Positions 15,405-31,420 of a stretch of DNA of 64,000 nucleotides are shown one piece after another. The number at the start of each line of letters is the position of its first letter. Within the stretch, counting starts at the first letter, position 1. The notes beneath the pieces were generated by a model. That model was not told the origin of the DNA. It saw only the letters and a program-made list of their open reading frames with translations, and did not search any database. The position numbers and the translations under genes were made by a program. Origin of the DNA: Papio anubis (lineage: Eukaryota > Chordata > Mammalia > Primates > Cercopithecidae); the NCBI RefSeq assembly GCF_008728515.1, contig NC_044990.1, positions 11,119,156 through 11,183,155 of the forward strand, written 5' to 3'.

Positions 15405-15930
15405 AACCATAAGAAGTTTCACAAATGCCAATTGTATGTAGCATGTACATACAAGGGAATATTATTCAGGAAGAAATTCTGATGCGTGCTTCCACGTGGG
15501 TTAATCTTGAAGACAGTATGCTAAGTGAAAAAGGCCAGAGGACAAAAGGACAAATATGACATGATTCTGCTTATATGAAGTACAGAGATTAAGCACGTTT
15601 ATAAAGAAATTGTAGAATAGTGGTTACCAGGAACTGGGGGCAGTTAGTAATGGAGAATTATTGTTTTGTGGGTACAGAATTTCAGTTTGGGATGATGAAC
15701 AAGTTCTGGAGGTAGACAGTGGTGATGGTTGCATAATAATGTGAATGTACTTGAGAAAACAGATGGAAAGAGTTTGTGAAAATTATATTAGCCAAGCTAA
15801 GTACTTCTGTAACAACCAAAAAGTGTATCAATGTACTCTGGCAGTCTGGAAAGTAGATTGATACACTTTTAAAAAAATGGTTAAAAAGGTTAATTGTATG
15901 TTATGTGTATTTTACTACCCATAAAAAAAT
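15405..15930 (+). mobile_element. L1M-type 3'-end relic with an internal insertion
   Basis: 'ATGCTAAGTGAAAAAGGCCAG', 'TAGTGGTTACCAGGAACTGG', 'GGTGATGGTTGCATAATAAT' and the terminal 'TGTTATGTGTATTTTACTACC' follow the order of an old L1M 3' end from memory. The expected continuity is broken at about 15750-15865 by a segment copied from 13674-13784. Confidence 0.7.
15750..15865. repeat. Local duplicate segment with fold-back
   Basis: It first repeats 13674-13760 in direct orientation (33 identical bases at 15774-15806), then turns and repeats 13784 back to about 13748 in inverted orientation (CTCTGGCAGTCTGGAAAGTA at 15836-15855). The result is a hairpin whose arms contain AAAGTGTATCAAT and ATTGATACACTTT. 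Confidence 0.85.
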
Positions 15931-16675
15931 GGGTTATCTAATTTGTTCTATTCAGCCCTTATCACAAAATTATCACCAAAAAATGTATTATGAACTTCAC
16001 CAAGGTCCCACTGTATATAATATATATTAACTTCTGTTTCAATTACACGTTCTTTCAGATCTTGGCCATGCACATACATATAATTTTGTGTCACTGTGGT
16101 ATTCCCTGGAACCTGCTCTGCTCACTTGTTATTAACTTTGCGTGTATATTTCTATGTGTTAGGGTAGCTCACAGAGTGCTGCTTTGAATAACTCTGGAAG
16201 TCTATCAGGTTAAGGTGACACAGTTTGTGTAACCATCTCCCTTTTGTTGCTAATGTTCATAATTTTTTCCATTACAAACGGTCCTGTTATGTAGACTTTT
16301 ATCAAATGATATTTGAAATTTGATCAAATAATAATAGATTTTATCAAAATCATTTTATCACATAATATCAAATGACTCTACATTTCCTGAAGTCGAATTA
16401 TTCAGTCCTGTGGCATGGATTGTGGGTATGTTATTTAGTTCTTCAACGTATTCGAGAAGTTGGTCTTCATAAAGATCCCCCCATTTGTACTACTATAAAC
16501 AATATATAAATATTATTGTTTTCCTGTATCCCCACTAAATTTTGTCATTCCATGTCTTCGTTTTTTAATTTAATACTTTTTATTAATAATTTTGAATTAT
16601 TTTATGTATTTTCTTTCTAGTAAAGATATTCATTTTTCCACATTATAGATTTACATAATTATTTCCTCATGTTTT

Positions 16676-16981
16676 TTGTTTTGTTTTGTCTTGTTTTGAG
16701 ACAGAGTCTTGCTCTTGTTACCGAGGCTGGAGTGCAGCGGTGTAACATTGGCTCACTGCAACTTCCGCTTCCTGGGTTCACGCAATTCTCCTGCCTCACC
16801 CTCCCAAGTAGCTGGGATTACAGGCACCCACCACTACACTCAGCTAATTTTTGTATTTTTAGTAGAGACTGGGTTTCACCATGTTGGTCAGGCTGGTCTT
16901 GAACTCCTCACCTCAGGTGATCCACCCACCCCAGCCTCCCGAAGTGCTGGGATTACAGGCGTGAGCCACCATGCCCAGCTC
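16676..16981 (-). mobile_element. Alu, antisense
   Basis: Reverse-complement dimeric Alu with a TTTTG-rich tail, ending 'GAGCCACCATGCCCAGCTC'. Target-site duplication TTTCCTCATGTTTT at 16662-16675 and 16982-16995. Confidence 0.95.
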
Positions 16982-17109
16982 TTTCCTCATGTTTTAACCA
17001 CTCCGTAAATATTGTGGAATTTCAACATTTAGTTGGATCATCTCTATCAACTTTTTATGTGTAAACTTTTATCATGATGTCTGTCACATATATTTTTTTC
17101 CTTATTTTG

Positions 17110-17760
17110 CTTTCCTTTTGGACAATATAATTGATTTTTTATGATTATAAAAGCAGTATATGTTCATAACAGAAAATTTGGAAGATGCAGAGAAGTTTTT
17201 AAAAAGAAAAGAAAAATTACTCAAAATTAAAGAGAAACAATACTAACATTTTTAAATTTCCTTCCAATGTTATTTGTATATAACACACACATTCATGTCA
17301 ATATTGGCATCATCTATTAAAAAAACAATCGTGTATCCTTCATTTCCCACTTAATATTATCTGATATCCTCCACTGTCTTTAAAAATGTCATTCTGTTAA
17401 CTGCATGATGTTTCATTATACAGTTTGCTGTTAACTTATAGATCCATTTCCCTAGTGTTCAATACTTGAATTACTTACAAAGCTTTCTTGTTTTGTGTAT
17501 GTTTTTTGCCATTATAAATAATGCTGTGGTAAAATCTTATACATAAATCTTAACATCTATCTCTGGTTTGAGAAACATTCCTAAAAGTATAATTACTGTG
17601 TCAAAAGATTGTGGACCTCTTCATTGCTCTTGATCTCATTTGCCAATCTATCCAATTCACATTGCCACTGATACGTAAGAATACCCATTTGTTTATCTCC
17701 CCATCAATACTGAGTGTTATCAATTTCTAATCTTTGCCAGTTTGATAACTGACAGATTTC
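17110..17760. mobile_element. Probable old L1 (L1ME grade) relic
   Basis: Motifs such as 'AGAAAATTTGGAAGATGCAG', 'AAATTTCCTTCCAATG' and 'CATTATAAATAATGCTG' are familiar from old L1 3' regions, but divergence is high and I cannot set borders, family or orientation. Confidence 0.45.
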
Positions 17761-17953
17761 ATCTTTTGTTTGAATTTGTAATTTTTGATCATTGGTGTCT
17801 GATGCTTTCCTTTTGAGGTGTTTTTTAATATTTCATCACATGAATTTTATACTTACGTATTCACACCTCCACACATGATATAGTCTATTTTGATAATATC
17901 TTCAGTTCTTCATAGTTAGGATTTTATTTCCTCTCCTAAGGAAACGTGCAATC

Positions 17954-18090
17954 AAGCCAGGCGTGGTGGCGCTTGCCTATAATCCCAGATACTTGGGAGC
18001 TGAGGCAAGAGGATCTCTTGAGGCCAGGAGTTTGAGGCTAGCCTGGGCAACATAGCAAGACCCTGTCTCCTAAAAAAATAAAAATTAAAA
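17954..18090 (+). mobile_element. Free left Alu monomer
   Basis: Single Alu arm from AGCCAGGCGTGGTGGCGC to an A-rich end. Target-site duplication GGAAACGTGCAATC (17940-17953) / GGAAAGGTGCAATC (18091-18104), one mismatch. It ends about 95 bp before exon H. Confidence 0.9.
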
Positions 18091-18185
18091 AGGAAAGGTG
18101 CAATCCTAAATATGTTGGAAAACACGGGTCCTTCCATACGGAGGTCTGATGTGTGACTGACTCCAACTGCACTTTGCCCCCACAG

Positions 18186-18326
18186 CTGCTGGAGAAGGGC
18201 CTCCCTAGCGTGCAGCAGCCCCTGCTCCAGGTGATCTACAGTCTGCTCAGCTACATGGACCTTTCTGTTGTTCCTGTCAAACAGTTCAACGTGGAAGTTC
18301 TAAAGACAATTGAAAAATATGTGCAA
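18186..18326 (+). CDS. FRY: FRY exon H (141 nt)
   Basis: The acceptor is TTTGCCCCCACAG| and the donor GTGCAA|GTGAGT. 47 whole codons: LLEKGLPSVQQPLLQVIYSL, LSYMDLSVVPVKQFN, then VEVLKTIEKYVQ. Helical scaffold, strongly conserved in the family. A free left Alu monomer ends about 95 bp upstream, so part of the upstream splicing region is replaced by repeat sequence, although the polypyrimidine/AG itself is unique. Confidence 0.96.
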
Positions 18327-19108
18327 GTGAGTACTTGGATAACTTCACTAAGCAACCAGTCATTCCAAAAAGACGGAGGCTTTTCCCGTAGCTTGGCTGC
18401 AAAACCGTCCAGGTACCAGGCCACTCATTCATTCCTTGACATCCATGACGCAGCCAGGGCAGTTAAGAGTGGGAGCTGGCCACACCCTGAGTAGTATTCT
18501 GAAGAGAATGAGAGCACAAGACCCCCGCACATGCCGGTGCCTTCAAAAGGCACATTTCCACCTCTTGGGGCCAGAGGCTGAGTACTGAAAGCACATGCCT
18601 GACTTGGAGGGGAGAGGCAGAATCTTGGTTTTTACATCCCGTTTCAGAGAAGGAGAGGGGACAAGGAACTGTAGGAACTTTCACATGTGCCAGGTTCTAG
18701 GCCCGGTGTCTCAACATGTGAAGGGCTATTCAGAGGCTAAAACTGTCACTTTAGAGTTGAAGGGTGGTTAAGAAACTTGCATAAATGTACTTGAAAATAC
18801 TTCGACAAACAAACAAAAAACGTTTGTTTGAGGGGATAAATAAAACAAGATGACAAAATGTGAATAATTGATGAAGAGTACAAAGGAGTTCATTAGACTA
18901 GTCTCTCTGTTTCTGTGTATATTTTAATATTTCCATAATAAACAGTCTTTATGTATATTTTTAAAACCAAGAGACTGGCCCCCAAGATTTCAGTTAGTAA
19001 AGGCTGGAGCTGGTATTTGGATCCAAAGCCAGTGTCTTCATTTTATTGTACCAGGCAGCCTTCCTGGCAGGATACTTGGACATCTCCAAACACCTACAGA
19101 TTGATTCC

Positions 19109-19400
19109 TTTTTTTTTTTTTTTGGAAACCGAGTCTCACTCTGTCCAGGCTGGAGTGCAGTGGCACAATCTCGGCTCACTGCAACCTCTGCCTCCCGGGT
19201 TCAAGCAATCCTTCTGCCTCAACCTCCCAAGTAGCTGGGACTACAGGCGTGTGCCACCACGCCTGGCTAATTTTTGTATTTTTAGTGGAGACGGGGTTTC
19301 ACCGTATTGGCCAGGCTGGTCTCGAACTCCTGACCTCGTGATCCACCACCTCAGTCTCCCAAAGTGCTGGGATTACAGGCATGAGCCACCACGTCCAGCC
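19109..19400 (-). mobile_element. Alu, antisense
   Basis: Poly-T then 'CCAGGCTGGAGTGCAGTGGC', ending 'GAGCCACCACGTCCAGCC'. Target-site duplication CAGATTGATTC / CAGATCGATTC on either side, one mismatch. Confidence 0.93.
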
Positions 19401-19477
19401 CAGATCGATTCTTTAAAGCCGTACTCGAGAAGACCAGAAACACAATTTATTTTAATGAAAATAAAAATAAATATAAA

Positions 19478-19795
19478 GGCCAGGCGCAGTGGCTCAACCT
19501 GTAATCCCAGCACTTTGGGAGGCTGAGGCAAGAGGATCACTTGAGGCCAGGAGTTCAAGACCAGCCTGCGCAACAAAAGTGACACCCCAACTCTACAAAA
19601 ATAAAAAATAAAAACAAATCAGCAAGGTGTGGTGCATACCTACAGTCCCAGCTACTTAGGATGCTGGGGAGAGAGTTTCCCTTGAGCCCAGGAGGTCGAG
19701 GTTACATTGGACTGTGATCACACCACTGCACCCCAGCCTGGCCAACAGCACAGTAGGTAGGAAGATAGGAATACAGATAGATGGGAAGATAGATC
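19478..19795 (+). mobile_element. Alu with decayed GATA-rich end
   Basis: Old dimeric Alu beginning GGCCAGGCGCAGTGGCTCAA. The poly-A is missing; instead, from about 19752, the sequence is an imperfect GTAGG/GATA repeat. Confidence 0.85.
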
Positions 19796-20554
19796 AAACA
19801 CACCAGGACAAGTTTCTAAAGCCTGGAAGTTCATCTGAAACACATGACCACAGACTAAAGCAGGGAGGCTCCAGACCATAGGAGTAGTGCAGGGCCACCG
19901 TGGGGTTCAGTGGAGAGCGCCTAGCTCCAGAGCAAAGGCATGTTTTTCTCTACATTGTATTTGTCCCTCTATTTCTTCTCTGGAATGTACTTGGTAACTT
20001 GTAGGATTCAAGGGCAAACGCTAGTTTCTCTCTGGAAACTCATTGACGAAGATATACAGTATAGATTTTAGACATTCCTTTCCATCTTTACTTCACCAAA
20101 TTAGTTACAGAAATTATTTAATGCTGAAAGTGACATCCAAGCATCATTTTTCAAGTGGCATTGCTCCATAATACTTACACCACATGGGGTAGGCAGTCAG
20201 TTAACAGTTTCTCACTTCGCTCACAGGAGACAGGTGGTCAGTTCACACCTTTCTACGAATGTGTGCCCCATTTTGTTGTTTAATGAGGCTGTCCATTTTA
20301 TCTTAAGCCTGGGAGCCACCTCTGATACTTTGTATCTTACCTCAAATAGTAGCTTATTTCACATTTAAACCATGGCTTCCCTTGTGCAGAATTTAATAGA
20401 TGTTTTATTTCATGTTCTTTGACTGCAAAGTCCAGGCAAAAAAAAGTAATAACAACTTTTATCAAGTTCATTTATCTATGTTTCTAATATTTTTATGAGA
20501 GCGGCACATAGTCTGGAGGTTGTCAGATAAACAAAGATGGTACAACTTAGTCTT

Positions 20555-20960
20555 AAATGAAGAGTAGGTATTTGACATGCCAATAAGGAGGGGAAAGGTA
20601 TTCAAGGATGAGGGCATACCATGAGTAAAGGCACAGAGGCTGAGAGGGCTTGCAGAGTTTGGGGAACCCAGCAGCCTGGGGGAGATGACCCCTGCAGGCC
20701 GTGCTCAAAGAGTGTGGATTCCACCCTGTCCACCAGAGGGAGCCTGTGAAGGAGTTTAGTCAGGGAAGTGGCTTGGTCTGAAGAGTTCTAGGACGTTCAC
20801 TCTAGCTGGATCTGATGAACTTGAGGGCTGCAAGCCAGGACACCAGTAAGGGGCCATTGAGATAGTCCAGGCAAGGCCCAAGAGGGTGCCACTGAGCCAG
20901 TGCCAGCAGAAATGCAGTGGAGGGAACAGATTACCAGGAGGGAGGGTTAAGAAGGGCTTC
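20555..20960. repeat. L2-like ancient repeat
   Basis: 'AGTAAAGGCACAGAGGCTGAGAGG', split by substitutions, and later 'GAGATAGTCCAGGCAAG' match a common mammalian LINE2-type layout from memory. Similar text occurs at 54105-54640. Family call is tentative. Confidence 0.5.
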
Positions 20961-21469
20961 CAGATTCCTGCGTTAAGTAATGAGGAAGACAAGAAGTGAG
21001 AAGAAAAGAGGGCTGAAGACAGAGATCAAGGTACTCAGGAAGCAAATGGAGCAGGAGGAGCCAGAGAACTAGGAGGAGGACCAAGAAGACTGGAAACTGG
21101 AGGTGGGGAGAACTTTCAGAAAGAGTGAATTGAACAGTCAATGGCATAAAATGCATTGGGAGCTTTTTTTTTTTTCTGAAATTAAGGAGGTGCCTCATTA
21201 CCAATAATGGTACCTCATTAATAAGAATTTAATTTAGCTGAAATGGATGAAATTGGTCTTTTTTTATTTGCTTGTCTCCTAAACGTAGCTCCTTTTATAT
21301 ATACATTGTCTTTTTATGTCATTTGCCTTTTACTTATCATGGAACCTCCTGCACTGTTTTAAGTCAGTGAATTCTGACTGGTCACTGGCTTCTCACTGGT
21401 CATTCTGACATACATTAGCTTTAAAAAAATGAAATTATTTTTAACCCTTGAATGTTTTATTTCCTGCAG

Positions 21470-21649
21470 AGTGTTCACTGGAGAGAAGCTCTGAATATCT
21501 TGAAGCTCGTAGTTTCTCGGTCAGCCAGCCTTGTTTTACCTTCATACCAGCACAGTGACCTCTCAAAAATAGAAATACATCGAGTGTGGACTAGTGCTTC
21601 CAAGGAATTACCTGGGAAAACCCTGGACTTCCACTTCGATATTTCGGAG
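21470..21649 (+). CDS. FRY: FRY exon I (180 nt)
   Basis: The acceptor is TTTCCTGCAG| and the donor TCGGAG|GTACTT. 60 whole codons: SVHWREALNILKLVVSRSAS, then LVLPSYQHSDLSKIEIHRVW and KTLDFHFDISE. It ends the well-folded scaffold block; the next exons become disordered. The WREALNILKLVVSRSA helix is a useful family signature shared with FRYL. Confidence 0.96.
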
Positions 21650-23679
21650 GTACTTAGCTATGTTAACTGTTTCTGTGAACTTTAGCATGAATTTGTAGTA
21701 GCAAAGGTCAAAAGTAGTTGCCTGGAAAAAAGAAGATGTATTTGACAGTTATTTCAAATGAAGATTTCTAAGGACTAAATTAGGTTTTGCTTTTTTAAGA
21801 ACCCATTGAGTGTCATATTCACTGGGACTCTCAGTTGGCAGCTTTTAAAAATAGAAACTAGCCTCAGTTATGTAAAAAATGATTTTAAAAAGAGGTATTA
21901 AAAATGGAACGATCATAAGCATTTTAAACCATGACCTTCACTCATTCTTTATCTGACAATGGTCATGTCTTTATATTCACAATGTTTCTCCCTGCTGAAC
22001 GACAGCCAGTTCAGCAGATGACCGAAGTTTACAGGAATACAGACTCCACTTTTATAGTTGCTTCCCCAGTCCACACTATTTTTTAAACAAGTAAAACTAA
22101 ATTCTTGCCTTCAAGGGGGCAGGGGAGGGAGAGGGAGGAGCAAGAGACTAGGGACCCAAGCTAAGGAGTCAGGAAGAAAAGAAAGGACAGGAAGTGGTCA
22201 TGTTTACCTGGTAGTCCATGAACAGACATTTGGGAGGCTTATATTGAAGTCTAAGGTATAAAATAACTTTGCTTTCACATCTCTTACCCCATGACTCATG
22301 AACCCCCAAAGCAGAAACAGTACTCTGTTCCTGTTTATATCTAGGGCCCGGTACAACATCTGGTGCATAGGAGATCACTAGTAAATATTTCCAAACTCTG
22401 CTGAATGAATAAGTTCACTAAGAAATAAACCTGGTGTCAAACACTGCATGTTCTCACTCATAAGTAGGAGTTGAACAATGAGAACACATGGACACAGGGA
22501 GGGGAGCATCACACACCAAAGCCTATCGGGGGGGTGGGGAACAAGGGGAGGGATAGCATTAGGAGAAATACCTAATGTAGATGATGGGTTGATGCGTGCA
22601 GCAAACCACCATGGCACCTGTATACCTGTGTAACAAACCTGCACGTTCTGCACGTGTATCCTAGAACTTAGAGTATATTTTAAAAAAAGAGACAGAGAAA
22701 GAAACCTGGTGTGCTTATATGGAACTTACTTGCACTATTATGTAGGTCATATCCAAGTTGGGTTTTTTATGCAGTGGTCCTCACTGATCTTTCATCATTT
22801 CAGTATTCAGGATGAGATACTATTTGCTGCCATTGTGACACCTGCATCTATGCTTCATATGTAAATAACATTAAAGTTTCAATTTAATCTTGGTCCATTT
22901 TCACATTGTTTTTTAACCTGCCTGGGGGGAAAGCTATTTTTACTCTGCGAATTGAGTTTGTTGTGTTCCAAAGAGGTACAAAAAAACATGCAGCCAGTTA
23001 GCAGCATGCCCCAGAGACCCAGAACTGCTCCAGAATGATGGGTCTCAGGAGCCAGGTGTAAAATTGACAGTTTCTGCCGCTGCCAAGGTCACGCCCATCA
23101 GCTGGTGTCTGCGGAGGAGACCTGCTCAGAGCTCAAGTTTGTGAATTGCTGCCTATGCAGCCACCACACTCCGGAGCTCTCGGGAAGTGAAATTTCCCAA
23201 GTGCTGCCCAAGTACCTGGCCCAGACCTCAGTCATTTGAATAACTGAAAAGAAATAAATAAGTTAAATACATTTTTAAATAATTGAGAGTATATAAAGAC
23301 TAATGACTAAAAGTTGGGAGAGGGAAAGGAATTTTGGTCTCTTGTTCTAACTGTAAGAATTTTTTTCAAGTTTAAACAATCGAAAACTGACTATTTGGTT
23401 TCCTGCATATTTTGCTTCTCTTTATCAGTGGCTTCTAAAGCATATTAAAGAACAAGCAGTTGCATTTTTCTGCCGCTAAAGAGGGGAGAAAATGTTGAAG
23501 ATGCAAACTGATTCATAATGTATGCTTGAATGTTGAGAAAATGAGCCCACTTGTAACACTGAACTTCTCTAATCTTCTTTTTAATCAAATAAGCAGCTCT
23601 TGGTTGCTTCTGGGGAGAAGGGTTTCATATATCACAAAACTATTGAGACAGAAGAATGTGCTTTTGTCTTCTTTTCAAG
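21650..23679 (+). other. FRY: Intron between exons I and J
   Basis: Unique AT-rich sequence, a sense L1 3'-end fragment (22438-22695), and a GC-richer block at about 22990-23230 that I could not assign to a repeat. Confidence 0.85.
22438..22695 (+). mobile_element. L1 3' UTR fragment, severely 5'-truncated
   Basis: Contains 'GCATGTTCTCACTCATAAGT', 'GAACAATGAGAACACATGG' and 'ATGGCACCTGTATACC', the last about 250 bp of a primate L1. Target-site duplication AGAAATAAACCTGGTGT (22421-22437) / AGAAAGAAACCTGGTGT (22696-22712), one mismatch. Confidence 0.93.
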
Positions 23680-23841
23680 ACTCCAATCATCGGGAGGCGG
23701 TATGATGAGCTCCAGAATTCTTCTGGGCGTGATGGGAAGCCCAGGGCCATGGCCGTCACCCGGAGCACATCTTCCACTTCCTCAGGCTCCAACTCCAACG
23801 TCCTTGTTCCTGTGAGCTGGAAAAGGCCCCAGTATTCTCAG
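23680..23841 (+). CDS. FRY: FRY exon J (162 nt)
   Basis: The acceptor is TTCTTTTCAAG| and the donor TCTCAG|GTATGC. 54 whole codons: TPIIGRRYDELQNSSGRDGK, then a Ser/Thr-only tract (TRSTSSTSSGSNSN) and VLVPVSWKRPQYSQ. The Ser/Thr tract is low complexity and likely flexible. SWKRPQYSQ resembles a short linear motif, but I cannot assign it a partner. Confidence 0.95.
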
Positions 23842-28593
<4,752 letters not shown>

Positions 28594-30400
28594 TAATGAA
28601 ACTGTTCTTTTTACCTGCTAAATAATGAGTTTTTGTACCAAGATCTTTAATTGGAAAGTTGTAAACTTTATTTTGAATCAACGTATTCAAAGTACAGCAG
28701 CTAAACTTTGGCAAAAGTTACCACACCCTTCCTGTCTGAGCCCACGGCAAATGCTGCCAAGTTATTTCTAAGTGGCAAAGACCTGAGTTTTAATGACCAC
28801 ACAAAGCCTGTATGTGTGTGTGTAGCCCCAAGCTGGACTTTAAAAAAAAAAATCACAAAAAGCATTTCAGTTCTGAGCCTATTCACTGGTACCTGAGTAA
28901 AATATGCTAAGCATTTAATCATTTCTAATGTGAAGTTTCTCTAATTCAATTCCTTCAAAGCTTGCCTGCTACAACATGAGACCAGAGCCTGAGGGATCCA
29001 ACATTTTTGTGCTTGATGAAATCATTAGAACTGGAAACAAAATACAACGCACACGAGAGAGCTCTTTGCTCTGCTTAGGTCGGTGGCTGGTGTTCTAGAC
29101 ACTGGAATAGCCGAATTCAAGTCTCAGTGGGCAAATGCAGATTCGTTTATTTTGGATGATAATCATGATCATAAGATACTTTCAGCTATGAATCATGTTT
29201 TTGAAAACAGGTATTGAGAGGAGGAGCATCACCTGTCAGTCACCTTCATTTCGGTAACTTAGAGGCATGTTTCACCTGACAGGCAGTCTTTTGCCTCTTG
29301 GGATCAAAACTCAGTTCACTTAAGTGAGATTGGATGACGTAAAGGTGCCTGGTTCGGAACCTGGCTCATGGTGTTGTCAGCTCATGTTTAACTGCACCAG
29401 ATTTCCCAAACAGCTGTCTGCTAGTCTTACAATTGAGAAGACAGGCCCAGATCCCAAGTTTAGGATTTCCTGCATTAGGTAGGCACCTCCTTACTTAACT
29501 ACAGATTTGTGGGAAAAAATGCTTCAAGTAGCTTCCTACCTTCCCTAAAGGATTTTATTACTGACCAACCCGCTTATGTCTAATTGAAGCCAAAGAGCCC
29601 TTTGCTTTTGTCCTTCCTGGTCCACTGATAACCCTGGATGTCTGTCCCAGCAGGAGAGAACCGTGTCCTCAGAATAAAGAAGGTGTTCACCAATTCTTTC
29701 CCTGGAGAACAAGTTTAGCAGACCCAGTCCTTAAGCAGCATAAAGGCACTGCTATAATGCATCCTTAAAATAACTGCCAGCTTAATTTTCACCTTGAATT
29801 GCTTAAGAACCAATAAAAAGTATTGCAAGTTTTTATGATCCATAATAAATGATAGAGAAAGCATTCGCTGAATGCAGTGAGGATTGTTTTAAAAGTCTAA
29901 AGCAAAATACAACTGTTTTGAATACTTTCAAAAATGTCTCTGAGCCAGAGCTGAGAGTTCAGCTAGTGTCAAAAGATCAGCTCCCTGATCTGACAGCTGA
30001 CCTAATGTTTGCTCTTCGGTTAAAATTCAAGCTTGGACACCTGTTTCCCTCTGGAAGTTACACAAGGGAGGGAAAAAACAGATGAAGCAAGAGAGGGATC
30101 ATTTCCTGTCTCAGCCACAGAAAAACGTTATGTGAAACAACCTAGCAGGAATGATGTAAAGCGAAGGCATCCGACACAATTTCAGAACAGCTCATCAATT
30201 TAGTTTCTATCAAAATAAAGGAAGGAAAAATATGGGATGCCTATTACTTAAAAATAAATATTATACTAATGTTTTTCAGGGACAAGAAGTAAGGAATACT
30301 ACACCTTTTTTCTAGTCTTCTCTTTATTGTCCTAGACTGCAATAACTAAAAAATCACAGTGATTATTGTATCTTTCATTGTTAAGATTTTATAAGAAACT

Positions 30401-30704
30401 GGCTAGGCACAGCGGCTGACACCTGTAATCCCAGCACTCTTGGAGGCTGAGGCTAGAGGATCACTTGTGTCCAGGGGTTTAAGACCAGCCTGGGCAACAT
30501 AGCAAGACCCTGTCTCTACAAAAAATGAAAAATTAGCCAGGGGTGATAGCACATGCCTGTAGTCCCAGCTACTCAGGAGACTGAGGTGGGAGGATGGCTT
30601 GAGCCCAGGAGGTCAGGCTGCAGTAAGCCATGATTGCACCACTGCACTCATACTGGGTGACTGAGTCAGACCCCATGTCCAAAATAATAATAATAATAAT
30701 AATT
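30401..30704 (+). mobile_element. AluJ with (AAT)n tail
   Basis: Starts GGCTAGGCACAGCGGCTGAC; J-type 'AACATAGCAAGACCCTGTC'; the tail is about six AAT units. Confidence 0.9.
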
Positions 30705-30779
30705 AGAAGAAGAAATTCACGGGGCTGAGAGTGTACATTTTATCCAAATAAAATAAGGCATTTGAGAATGTTTTGTTAC

Positions 30780-31420
30780 TTCCCAATAAAATCACAGTAA
30801 GGGATTCTAGCATTCTTGGAGTAGAAGAGTGAAGAGGCCTGGACTTCAGAGTCCAACAGCTCCAGGTTTGAATTTCACCTCTGCCACTGACCTTAGCTGT
30901 ATGACTTAAGCATGGATGCAATTCCTCTTGCTTCCACTTCTTTGTCTATTATGTGGGTATAAGAATACAAGTTGAGCAATCCTCATCTGAAAATTCAAAA
31001 TCTGAAATCCTCCAAAATTCTAAACTTTTTGAATGCTAACACAACATCACAAGTGAAAGATTCTACAACTGACCTTACATTACAGGTCATAGTCAAAATG
31101 CAGTCAAAACTTTGTTTCATGCACAAAATTATTTTAAAATTGTATAAAATTATCTTCAGGCTATGTATTTAAGGTGTATGTGAAACATAAACAAATTTCA
31201 TGTTTAGACTTAGGTCCCATCCCCAAGATATCTCACTATGTACGTGCAAATATTTCAAAATTTTTTAAAAATCTGAAATCCAAAATACCTCTGGTCCCAA
31301 GCATTTTGAATAAGGCATACTCAACCTCTACCTGCCTGTAGAGCTGACATGAGGATTAAATAAAATAACCTATGTATAATGTCTAGCAAAGTGTCAGGCA
31401 TATAGTTGGCATTGCAAATG
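30780..31420 (+). repeat. MIR split by a MER2-type insertion
   Basis: The left part (30780-30967) has 'GGACTTCAGAGTCCAACAGC', 'GGTTTGAATTTCACCTCTGC' and 'CTTTGTCTATTATGTGGG'. The right part (31329-31420) continues the MIR order with 'GACATGAGGATTAAATAAAA' and 'AAAGTGTCAGGCATATAG'. The interruption is the DNA element below. Confidence 0.7.
30968..31328. mobile_element. MER2/Tigger-type DNA transposon remnant
   Basis: Starts CAAGTTGAGCAATCCTCATC and ends with its inverted counterpart 'AAGGCATACTCAACCTC'. The TA dinucleotide on both sides (30966-30967 and 31329-31330) is the expected TcMar target duplication. Non-autonomous; no transposase frame. Confidence 0.8.

Larger units (their letters stand above)
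14025..18185 (+). other. FRY: Intron between exons G and H
   Basis: Contains an Alu monomer at the donor (14034-14166), an L1M 3'-end relic with an inserted local copy (15405-15930), an antisense Alu (16676-16981), a probable old L1 stretch (17110-17760) and an Alu monomer next to exon H (17954-18090). The part at 14181-15400 is unique. Confidence 0.8.
18327..21469 (+). other. FRY: Intron between exons H and I
   Basis: Contains an antisense Alu (19109-19400), a sense Alu (19478-19751) with a decayed GATA-like run after it, and an L2-like relic (20555-20960). The remainder is unique. Confidence 0.8.

Noticed and set aside
18327..18494. Open frame continuing past exon H
   Set aside because: A strong GTGAGT donor follows codon 47 and the continuation is not family-like; a retained-intron tail at most.
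18951..19526. 191-codon open frame on the + strand
   Set aside because: Most of it runs through an antisense Alu; such frames are typical Alu by-products.
29849..30085. 78-codon frame in a repeat-poor region, tested as a possible FRY exon
   Set aside because: No convincing acceptor/donor pair in the FRY phase and no similarity to the family; left as intron.
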